64,000 nt of DNA, from the NCBI RefSeq assembly GCF_017908595.1, contig NZ_JAGKTL010000005.1:124001-188000 (forward strand), read 5' to 3'. Made by a program: the position numbers and the translations under genes. The notes below the pieces were generated by a model. It ran no database searches. It was not told where the DNA came from and saw nothing but the letters and a program-made list of their open reading frames with translations. Below, in pieces: positions 25,210 to 31,913 of the stretch. The first letter of the stretch is position 1; each line of letters opens with the position of its first letter. Source of the stretch: Rhodothermus bifroesti (lineage in GTDB: Bacteria > Bacteroidota > Rhodothermia > Rhodothermales > Rhodothermaceae).

Positions 25210-26148
25210 CTAAGCTTCGGCAGGAGGATGCTCGATCAGGTGGATAAAGACGTCTTCGAGGCTGGGTACAATAGGTCGGATCGAGGTGACCGATACGCCA
25301 GCCTCGCGTAGTCGGTTAAGGAGCGCTTCAGGTGCAAGCGAAGTGTCTTGGAGTGTGCAGTGGAGGCGACTGCCAAAAACCGTAGCCTCAAAGACTTCGG
25401 GCATGCAGCGCAGGTGTTCCAGCGCTTGGATCAGGGGGACAGCCTCCAGCTCGTAGAGTGGTCGCGTTAGGTAGCGGTTTTTGAGGACTTCTGGTGCACC
25501 TAAGGCAATTAGGCGTCCATTATGCATTAGCCCCAGGCGGTTGCAGTATTCGGCCTCGTCCAGATAGTGCGTTGTAACCAGCACGGCGGCGCCTTCTGCT
25601 GCCAATTCAGCAATCAGGTCCCAAAAGTGTCGCCGAGCAAGGGGATCGACGCCACTGGTGGGTTCATCTAGAAAGACCACTTGGGGATGATGAAGCAAGG
25701 CGCCGGCAAGGGCTAAGCGTTGACGCCAGCCGGTGGGCAGTGTGCGCACGAGCCGATGGGCTTGATCGCCTAGCCCTACGCGGGCCAGGGTGTCGCGGAT
25801 GCGGGCCTTGAGCTGCGCCCCTTTGAGTCCGTAAGCTGCCCCAAAGAAAAGCAGATTTTCGATGCCGGTTAGGTCCTCATAAAGCGAAAAACGCTGAGCC
25901 ATGTAGCCGATGGCTTGGCGAACCCGATAGGGTTCGCGCTTGATGTCAAAGCCTGCCACATAGGCGGTGCCTTCGGAAGGCGCAAGCAGGCCACAGAGCA
26001 TGCGAATGGTGGTTGACTTACCCGCGCCATTGGCGCCAAGAAAGCCAAAAATTTCGCCTGCTTCGACCTGAAACGTCACGTGATCAACGGCTACAAAGGC
26101 GCCAAAGCGGCGCGTAAGACCACGCACATCGATGGTCGGTGTGCTCAT
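25210..26148 (-). CDS. ABC transporter ATPase (YbhF C-half-like)
   Basis: A 312-residue cytoplasmic ATPase. Walker A is GANGAGKST (38-46), Walker B VVFLDEPTSGVDP, and the switch histidine is present in TTHYLDEAE. The ABC signature is degenerate: LPTGWRQRLALA instead of LSGGQ. This combination is seen in the second half of YbhF-type double ATPases. Here that half is a separate gene. A C-terminal regulatory region of about 80 residues carries a DrrA-type ending (SLEDVFIHLIE). Its start overlaps the tolC-like stop by four bases (ATGA), implying coupled translation. Confidence 0.93.
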   Translation of the reverse strand: MSTPTIDVRGLTRRFGAFVAVDHVTFQVEAGEIFGFLGANGAGKSTTIRMLCGLLAPSEGTAYVAGFDIKREPYRVRQAIGYMAQRFSLYEDLTGIENLLFFGAAYGLKGAQLKARIRDTLARVGLGDQAHRLVRTLPTGWRQRLALAGALLHHPQVVFLDEPTSGVDPLARRHFWDLIAELAAEGAAVLVTTHYLDEAEYCNRLGLMHNGRLIALGAPEVLKNRYLTRPLYELEAVPLIQALEHLRCMPEVFEATVFGSRLHCTLQDTSLAPEALLNRLREAGVSVTSIRPIVPSLEDVFIHLIEHPPAEA

Positions 26149-27473
26149 GGCTCCAGGGTGAGGCTGCCAGTGGTGTAGCGAAGGGCTAGCCAGGCTCGGG
26201 TATAAGCAAGCTGCGCTTGAATTTCCTGAAGGTGTGCTTGGGTTAGTGCAGTTTCGGCATCAAGCAGGTCGCTGCTGGCGAGCAGTCCCTGAGCAAACTG
26301 ATCACGCGCCACGTTGTAGCGGGCTTGGGCCTGACGGACCAGCAGGCGGGTCATCTTGAGTCGTTCGTAGGCCTGCCCCACTTCGAGCCGTGCTTGCTCC
26401 AAGGCTATGTCCAAATCGCGCAGCGCCTGCTCGATTTGTGCTTCGGCCTGGCGACGGTGTGCCGCAGCTTCGGCTACCTGGTGGCGCGTGCGCAGCCCGT
26501 TCCACAGCGTTAACGTGAGCGATAGTCCTACTTCCCAGGTACCTTCGAAGCGATCTTGCAGTGGAATGATGCGCGGGTTAGGACGGGCATAGAGGTAGCG
26601 TCCTACCAGAGCTAGCTGCGGCCACCAAGCTGCACGGGCAACCAACTGGGCTGCATTGGCCTGGGCCACCCTCAGGCGCAGCGCCTCAAGGTCTGGCCGC
26701 CTGCGGAGTGCTAGGTCACGCAGGCTGTCGAGCGAAGGCACAGGCTGGTAGGCGGTGTCCGGCTGCTCAAGGAGCGCAAGTGGCGTTTCTAAGGGGAGGC
26801 CGATGAGGCTGTTGAGCGTAACGGTGGCCAGCTTAAGGTACTCCTGCTGCCGTAGCCTATCCAAACGCGCCTGTTCAAGAGCGACTTGAACTTCCAGCAC
26901 TTGACTTTCGAGCAGCAAGCCTTGGGCTTGCCGGTTACGGGCATCTTGCAAGTGCGCCTCCAGTCGCCGAATGTTTTCTTCGGCGGCACGAGTCAGCGCT
27001 TCCGCTTCCACACGTTGCCAATAGGCTGCGGCAATGCGGTAGGCGAGCGCTTCGCGCCGGGCCTGGCGTTGCGCTTGCGCTTCAGCCGCCCCGAAGGCCG
27101 CGGCTTGTGTCTGAGCCCGAAGCCTCCCACCCTGAAATAGCGGCTGCTCAAGCGTCAGCTGAAGCTGATACTGGTTGGGAATATTTGGGGTGATCTCGAT
27201 CGGCTCTGCACCCGGTAGCGGCAGGGTGATGGCAAAAGGTGTAATTTCACTGAGCCGATGGTAGGTGCTGGAAAACTGCACCCTGGGCTGAAAGGCCGAT
27301 TGGGCCTGTTTGAAGCGCGCTCTGGCTGCCTCGAGGGCTGCTTCGGCCGCAGCTAGATCGGGATGCGTCTGAAACCCGCGCTTTAGAGCTTCAGTCAGCG
27401 TGAGCGCGACCGGCTGTGCTTGGGCTAGGGTTGCCAGACTCCAGCACAACATCCAAAAAAAGGGACGTTTCAT
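26145..27473 (-). CDS. TolC-family outer-membrane efflux protein
   Basis: A 442-residue outer-membrane channel. A signal peptide (to TLAQAQP) precedes two repeats of the OEP domain: LTLTEALKRGFQTHPDLAAAEAALEAARARFKQAQ near residue 25, and DLALRRRPDLEALRLRVAQANAAQLVARAAWWPQL near residue 250. Long coiled-coil helices between them form the periplasmic tunnel. It is encoded inside the ABC operon, between the two ATPase genes, and overlaps both by four bases. The transporter therefore brings its own exit duct. No lipobox is seen. Confidence 0.95.
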   Translation of the reverse strand: MKRPFFWMLCWSLATLAQAQPVALTLTEALKRGFQTHPDLAAAEAALEAARARFKQAQSAFQPRVQFSSTYHRLSEITPFAITLPLPGAEPIEITPNIPNQYQLQLTLEQPLFQGGRLRAQTQAAAFGAAEAQAQRQARREALAYRIAAAYWQRVEAEALTRAAEENIRRLEAHLQDARNRQAQGLLLESQVLEVQVALEQARLDRLRQQEYLKLATVTLNSLIGLPLETPLALLEQPDTAYQPVPSLDSLRDLALRRRPDLEALRLRVAQANAAQLVARAAWWPQLALVGRYLYARPNPRIIPLQDRFEGTWEVGLSLTLTLWNGLRTRHQVAEAAAHRRQAEAQIEQALRDLDIALEQARLEVGQAYERLKMTRLLVRQAQARYNVARDQFAQGLLASSDLLDAETALTQAHLQEIQAQLAYTRAWLALRYTTGSLTLEP

Positions 27474-28411
27474 CGTTTATCGTCGATTAACTTTTGTTCT
27501 TCTTGTAGCAAATAGGCCAGAAAGACGTTTTCCAGCGTAGGGGCTATGGGTTGGCAGGCGCTTAGGCGTACACTACCGTCACTTTCCAGGCGGTGGCAAA
27601 GTCCTTCCAGCGCTGTCTCGCTGTCAAGCAGCAGGTGAATGCGGTTACCTATGAGCTGCACGCGATGAGGCTCGAGCCAGGAGCGCAATCGCCGAGCTGC
27701 CTCACGTATGGGGGTAGCTGTTAGCTCAAAAAGGCGTCCGGGTAGGGCAGCCCGCAACGCCTGGGGTGTATCGAGAGCCAGCAGGTGGCCGTGATGCATC
27801 AGCCCTACGCGTTGGCAGCGTTCCGCTTCATCCAGGTAAGGTGTGGCGAGCACAATGGTTAGCCCTTCTTGCTGAAACTGGACAAGGAGCTGCCAAAACT
27901 GGCGTCGGGCAACTGGATCGACACCGGTCGTAGGCTCGTCGAGCAAAAGCAGCCGTGGGCGATAGACCAGGGTGCAGATGAGCGCCAGTTTTTGTTTCAT
28001 GCCGCCCGAGAGGTGTTCGGCCAGCCGATGCCGAAATGGCGCCAGGCCGGTCATTTCCAGCAGTTGTTCCTGCCAGGTGCGTTCGGCTTCGGTTCCGTGC
28101 ATCCGAGCGAAGAAGCGGAGGTTTTCTGCTACGGTGAGGTCAGCGTAGAGCGAAAAACGCTGGGACATGTAACCGATGTAGGGACGAATGTGGGGGGCCT
28201 TATGGGCCAGGTCATGACCCAAGACACGTACGACACCCTCGTCGGGCTGTGCAATTCCGGCCAAAAGGCGTAGCAGTGTGGTTTTACCTGCACCGTCGGG
28301 ACCCACGAGCCCGAACATTTCCCCTTCGCGAACCTCCAGGGAGACGCTGTGCAAGGCCGTGATCGTGCCAAAGCGTTTGGTAACCCTGTGGACTTCAATA
28401 GGCGTTGCCAT
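27470..28411 (-). CDS. ABC transporter ATPase (YbhF N-half-like)
   Basis: A 313-residue ATPase with Walker A GPDGAGKTT (37-45), in which Asp replaces the usual Asn. This is a feature of the first half of YbhF/RbbA-type proteins. The signature is canonical (LSGGMKQKLALICTLV) and Walker B reads LLLLDEPTTGVDP. The switch histidine is replaced by proline (ATPYLDEAERC, near residue 200). It thus complements the other ATPase, which keeps the histidine but has lost the signature. The C-terminal tail (ENVFLAYLLQEEQK) is of DrrA type. It lies 3 bp after the HlyD-like gene and overlaps tolC by four bases. Confidence 0.93.
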   Translation of the reverse strand: MATPIEVHRVTKRFGTITALHSVSLEVREGEMFGLVGPDGAGKTTLLRLLAGIAQPDEGVVRVLGHDLAHKAPHIRPYIGYMSQRFSLYADLTVAENLRFFARMHGTEAERTWQEQLLEMTGLAPFRHRLAEHLSGGMKQKLALICTLVYRPRLLLLDEPTTGVDPVARRQFWQLLVQFQQEGLTIVLATPYLDEAERCQRVGLMHHGHLLALDTPQALRAALPGRLFELTATPIREAARRLRSWLEPHRVQLIGNRIHLLLDSETALEGLCHRLESDGSVRLSACQPIAPTLENVFLAYLLQEEQKLIDDKR

Positions 28412-28414
28412 AGC

Positions 28415-29380
28415 TCAGCGGACAGGTTGCACCGTGGCGTCGGCTGGAAGGCCAGGCTTCAGCTGTCCTTCAGGGTTAGGCAGCGTTACTTTGATGCGGA
28501 AAACGAGTCGCGTGCGGTCCTCTTTGGTTTGGACGTTGCGTGGTGTAAACTCGGCCTCTGAGGCGATGTAGGTAACACGGCCTTCAAAAGTGCGATTAGG
28601 CCAGCTGTCAACGCGTACCGTGACGGGCTGGCCATACTGCACCACACCGATAAGCGGCTCAGGAAGGTAAAGCTGCACGTAAACAGTGTCGAGTTGCATC
28701 AGCGTTAGGAGCACCGAACCAGGGCCAGCAAACTCTCCCACCTCGGCTACGCGCCGGCTCACAATGCCATTGATCGGTGCTTGGAGGCAAGCGTCGTTGA
28801 GCTGTCGACGGAGCAGATCGCGTCGGGCTTCGGCCTGCGCTACGTGGGCTTGGGCTACAGCCAACTCTTCCGGGCGCGTCAGGTGTTGCAGCTTACGCAA
28901 ATAGGCTTGGGCAGCCCGGTATTCGGCTTCAGCCAGCCGAAGCTGCAGCTGAGCATCTTCGAGCTGGCGGTCGGTAGCACTATGCTGGGCGTGCAGTACC
29001 TCAAGACGAGAAGCATCGCGCTGAGCCTGCGCCAAGCGCATAGCAGCTTGTTGCAGGCGCGCCTCGGCCTGTGCTAGGTCTTCTGGGCGGGCACCGGCTT
29101 TAAGGAGCTTGAGCTGAGCTTGAGCTGCAGCCAGGTCGGCTTCGGCTTGGCGCAATTGCAAGACCAGCGAGGCTGTGTCTTGGCATACAAGAGGTTGGCC
29201 GCGGCGGACGCGGTCGCCTTCGTCTACAAAAAAGCGCACAATCTCACCAGTAGTGCGCGCAGCCAGTTGGACTTCGGTAGCTTCGATGGTACCGGAGACC
29301 TCAAGCGTTTCGGGATGGGCAGCCCGGCATCCGACCAATAAGCCACCCATCAGCAGCACAGAAAGCAAATATGTACGCAT
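28415..29380 (-). CDS. HlyD/MacA-type membrane-fusion lipoprotein
   Basis: A 321-residue periplasmic adaptor. The signal peptide ends in a lipobox (LLVGC, Cys18), so it is probably lipid-anchored. The first lipoyl half is ATEVQLAARTTGEIVRFFVDEGDRVRRGQPL (about residues 33-65). A long alpha-helical hairpin rich in Ala, Gln and Arg follows (residues 70-200), then the second lipoyl half ACLQAPINGIVSRRVAEVGEFAGPGSVL and a beta-barrel domain ending in GLPADATVQPV. It should bridge the ABC-2 permeases to the TolC-like channel, as YbhG does. It starts 9 bp after the regulator gene. Confidence 0.93.
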   Translation of the reverse strand: MRTYLLSVLLMGGLLVGCRAAHPETLEVSGTIEATEVQLAARTTGEIVRFFVDEGDRVRRGQPLVCQDTASLVLQLRQAEADLAAAQAQLKLLKAGARPEDLAQAEARLQQAAMRLAQAQRDASRLEVLHAQHSATDRQLEDAQLQLRLAEAEYRAAQAYLRKLQHLTRPEELAVAQAHVAQAEARRDLLRRQLNDACLQAPINGIVSRRVAEVGEFAGPGSVLLTLMQLDTVYVQLYLPEPLIGVVQYGQPVTVRVDSWPNRTFEGRVTYIASEAEFTPRNVQTKEDRTRLVFRIKVTLPNPEGQLKPGLPADATVQPVR

Positions 29381-29389
29381 AGCAGCCGT

Positions 29390-30040
29390 TTAGTGGTTGG
29401 CATCCTTTGCACTCAGCGTGTTGATTACGCCTCGAAACTCAAGGCGAGCTTCGTCGGTCAGCACTCCTTCAAAAAACAGTCGAATCAGCATGTGGATAAG
29501 CTCTGGGAGCGTATAGGGCAGCTGCATCAGTACCGCAGGGGTGACTAAGCGTTCGGCAGTCGCTAGAAAACTGCGGAGCATGAGCTCTGCCGGCACATCG
29601 GTGCGCACCATTCCGGAGGCCTGTCCTTCTGCGAGCGCCCCACCTAAAAAACGGGTGATGGCTTCGGCGCGAAAGCGCTCGGTTTCGGCCCAAACTTCAG
29701 GTAGAAAACGGGACAAGTCTTCCAAAAAAGGGCGTTCTAGCTGTCGGAGGCGATGAGCCGCTTCACCAAAAGCACGGGCCAGACGCTCTGGTAAAGGAAG
29801 GCTTGGATGGTGAAAAATGCTTTCTAGCGCCTCGTAAACCTCTTGGCGAAACTTTTCCATAATGGCCGCTGCCAAAGCCGCCTTGTTGGGGAAGTGTTGG
29901 TAAAGCGTCTTTTTGCTTATGCCAAGCTCGCGGGCCAGGGCATCCATGGTTACGCGGGCATAGCCTTCCTGGAAAAAGCGTTGCCGTGCAGCTTCCAGAA
30001 TGCGTTGGTGCAAGGTTAGTGTTTCTGGATTGGAAACCAT
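29390..30040 (-). CDS. TetR-family repressor of the efflux operon
   Basis: A 216-residue regulator. ATG at 30038-30040 (complement) gives a normal N terminus; the frame extends 60 bp further, but that stretch is the promoter and operator. The helix-turn-helix is ARQRFFQEGYARVTMDALARELGISKKTLYQHFPNKAALA (about residues 15-55). The C-terminal ligand domain is helical (FLEDLSRFLPEVWAETERFRAE) and unassignable. As first gene of the seven-gene operon behind a perfect palindrome, it very likely represses its own transcription, released by a transported compound. Confidence 0.92.
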   Translation of the reverse strand: MVSNPETLTLHQRILEAARQRFFQEGYARVTMDALARELGISKKTLYQHFPNKAALAAAIMEKFRQEVYEALESIFHHPSLPLPERLARAFGEAAHRLRQLERPFLEDLSRFLPEVWAETERFRAEAITRFLGGALAEGQASGMVRTDVPAELMLRSFLATAERLVTPAVLMQLPYTLPELIHMLIRLFFEGVLTDEARLEFRGVINTLSAKDANH

Positions 30041-30068
30041 GGAAACTAAAAATGTTTTTTTAGTTTCC
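30041..30068. promoter_or_regulatory. Palindromic operator of the TetR/efflux operon
   Basis: Perfect 12-bp arms GGAAACTAAAAA (30041-30052) and TTTTTAGTTTCC (30057-30068) with a four-base spacer. It lies between the predicted -7 box and the regulator's ATG, where a bound repressor would block transcription. A further half-site GGAAACC (30032-30038) sits just inside the start codon. Confidence 0.75.
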
Positions 30069-30071
30069 AAA

Positions 30072-30100
30072 AAGATATCCTTTTGAGAACAGGTTGTCAA
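30072..30100 (-). promoter_or_regulatory. Promoter of the efflux operon
   Basis: On the minus strand TTGACA (complement of 30095-30100) is followed 17 bp later by TATCTT (complement of 30072-30077), which continues as TATCTTTTTG and resembles the Bacteroidota -7 box. It is placed directly upstream of the palindromic operator. Confidence 0.55.
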
Positions 30101-30154
30101 TCCTTAGGGCCGATAAAGAATAGATGAAGTCGTCCTATGGGCTTGCTTCCTACC

Positions 30155-30185
30155 ATGCGGGGCAGACCTGGGGTCTGCCCCGCAT
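30155..30185. terminator. Perfect 14-bp hairpin after the outer-membrane barrel gene
   Basis: ATGCGGGGCAGACC and GGTCTGCCCCGCAT with a three-base loop, five bases beyond the stop codon of the minus-strand barrel gene. No T-run follows on either strand, so it may be a non-canonical terminator or an mRNA 3'-end stabiliser. Confidence 0.55.
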
Positions 30186-30189
30186 AGAT

Positions 30190-31833
30190 TTACCAAGAGC
30201 GGCTGTAGTGTAGCATAACCAGGCTTTCGGTAAAGCCTGCGCCGCTGCGCCAGAGTTTGCGCAGCTGGTGGTTGAGACCGATTGTACCGCCGTAAGGGGT
30301 AGGTAGCTGATAGGTTAGGCCCCAGCGGATGCCCATTTGGGTGCGTGAAGCGACATCGCGAATGCGTGACAGGCTAAGGCTGGCTTGGCCGTTAAGGTTA
30401 GAGCGGAGGGGATAGCGGACCGACTCGGCGAGTGTCAAAAAGCGGGTGCGCCATGCAGCAGTTTGGGTGTGGGTATAACTAAGGCTGCTGCTTAGACTAA
30501 GCCGTGAAGGGGCCTGATAGGTGTGCAGAAGCAAGAAGGTGTGGGTTTGGTTGCGCTGCGTTTGCGTTTGGAAAAACGTGCGGTCTTGGGAATCCTGAAG
30601 CGTGTAGCCGATGCTTATGGTGTGCATGTGTGCACCGCGGCTGTAGAGCAAGCGCGGCGTGAGGGAAAACTGCTGCGCAATGTTGCGCAGGCGGAGGGTA
30701 TCGGCCTGCGGTTCTAGGGTTAAGCCGTAGTTGCTGTAGGAGGCATCTAAGCCAAAGCGCTGCACAGGTTGCCAGGAGAGGTCGATGGCGCCGATCGTGC
30801 GCTTCGACGTAGCCAGGCGTGTGTTGCGTAGGTTGTTTTGACGCAAGCCTCCGCGCAAACGTACACTAAGCCGGCGTGCAAAAAGCCGAAAGCTGGGTGA
30901 GGCGCTCAGCTCAAACACGTCATTTTGCAGGTATGGCTGGCCAAGCGTCACAAAGCCGGGGCCGATCCAGCGCCCTTCGAGCTGCAGGCTAAAATCTTGA
31001 CTCGGTGAGACCAACAGGCTGGCGCGTGCAGCACCGTCGAGGTTAGAGGAATACCTAGGGGTAAAAAGCCAGGCGGGCAGGTTCAAATCGAGCGTTTCGC
31101 TTCGCAAGTCACTGGTAAAGGCACTGAGCGCCACTTCCGACTGGAGGCGCACGTACCGGCTGACGCTCAGGCCCCAGCTAAGGGAAGCGACGGTATTCTC
31201 ATAGGCGGGCAGCGTGTAGGTGTTGTAGGACAGGCGCTGGCCGCGTGTGGTGTCGTCTTTCTGATGCGTGAGCGTGAACAGTAGCTCTCCGCCACGGGTC
31301 TGAAAACCAAGCTGTGCTGCCCATAGCCTGCGCGCATAGGCGCCTGCAAAGCCCCGCTCAAGATCGGCTTCCTGAGCCAACTGGCTTTGGCCGTAGAGCA
31401 ACGCCAGGCGGAGCGCGCCTGGCGTGGCCACGGCGCCGACACCGCGAATGCGTAGCGATCCTAGGCTTAATGCCGAGAGCGGCTGACTAAAAGAACCCAA
31501 ATGCAGCTGCAGCCAATCCCCGATACGGGGACTTACGCCAAATTGGTTAAAGGATTGCAGTCCGATAGGACTCGGTCCTTGAAAGCGCTGCCCTTGGTTA
31601 CTCAGGTAAAACTCAAAAGGAAGCGAAAGCCACGGACCAAGGTGCAAGGTAGGGCGCACGATGAGCCGCGCCGTCCAATCAGGGCGATAGGCTTGTGTGG
31701 GCGCCTGTCCACTTGCGGTGTAGGCTTCAGTAGTTGCGCTAATTGAGCCTTCAAGACGCACAGGCGTCTGCGCCTGAAGCGGCAGTGTGATGGCCCAAAG
31801 TGCTATAAGTCCAAAAGAAGGTTTCCAGTTCAT
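30190..31833 (-). CDS. Outer-membrane beta-barrel protein, unknown function
   Basis: A protein of about 547 residues. I chose the ATG at 31833 (MNWKPSFGLIALW) over 31845 because a 30-bp perfect palindrome ends eight bases before 31845 and would block initiation there. A signal peptide ends in LPLQAQ. The rest consists of alternating amphipathic strands rich in aromatic residues and Arg, Gln, Ser and Thr (for example WLSLPFEFYLSNQ, LSVRLRGGLRQNN, LSLSSSLSYTHTQ), as in porin-like barrels of 20 or more strands. It ends with LVMLHYSRSW, and an aromatic last residue is typical of BAM substrates. I do not recognise a family. It follows the secreted FN3/Ig-like protein on the same strand. Confidence 0.75.
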   Translation of the reverse strand: MNWKPSFGLIALWAITLPLQAQTPVRLEGSISATTEAYTASGQAPTQAYRPDWTARLIVRPTLHLGPWLSLPFEFYLSNQGQRFQGPSPIGLQSFNQFGVSPRIGDWLQLHLGSFSQPLSALSLGSLRIRGVGAVATPGALRLALLYGQSQLAQEADLERGFAGAYARRLWAAQLGFQTRGGELLFTLTHQKDDTTRGQRLSYNTYTLPAYENTVASLSWGLSVSRYVRLQSEVALSAFTSDLRSETLDLNLPAWLFTPRYSSNLDGAARASLLVSPSQDFSLQLEGRWIGPGFVTLGQPYLQNDVFELSASPSFRLFARRLSVRLRGGLRQNNLRNTRLATSKRTIGAIDLSWQPVQRFGLDASYSNYGLTLEPQADTLRLRNIAQQFSLTPRLLYSRGAHMHTISIGYTLQDSQDRTFFQTQTQRNQTHTFLLLHTYQAPSRLSLSSSLSYTHTQTAAWRTRFLTLAESVRYPLRSNLNGQASLSLSRIRDVASRTQMGIRWGLTYQLPTPYGGTIGLNHQLRKLWRSGAGFTESLVMLHYSRSW

Positions 31834-31852
31834 AACGGACGCCATGCTGCAG

Positions 31853-31882
31853 GCTTTAGGGGAGCCTAGGCTCCCCTAAAGC
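31853..31882. terminator. Perfect 14-bp hairpin between the two genes of the 30-34 kb unit
   Basis: GCTTTAGGGGAGCC, loop TA, GGCTCCCCTAAAGC: a flawless 30-nt palindrome 31 bp after the stop of the secreted-protein gene and 19 bp before the chosen start of the barrel gene (minus strand). No T-run is present. It may attenuate or process the dicistronic message. Confidence 0.6.
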
Positions 31883-31913
31883 ACGGTTTTGATTCGACGG
31901 GTTCAGGTTACTG

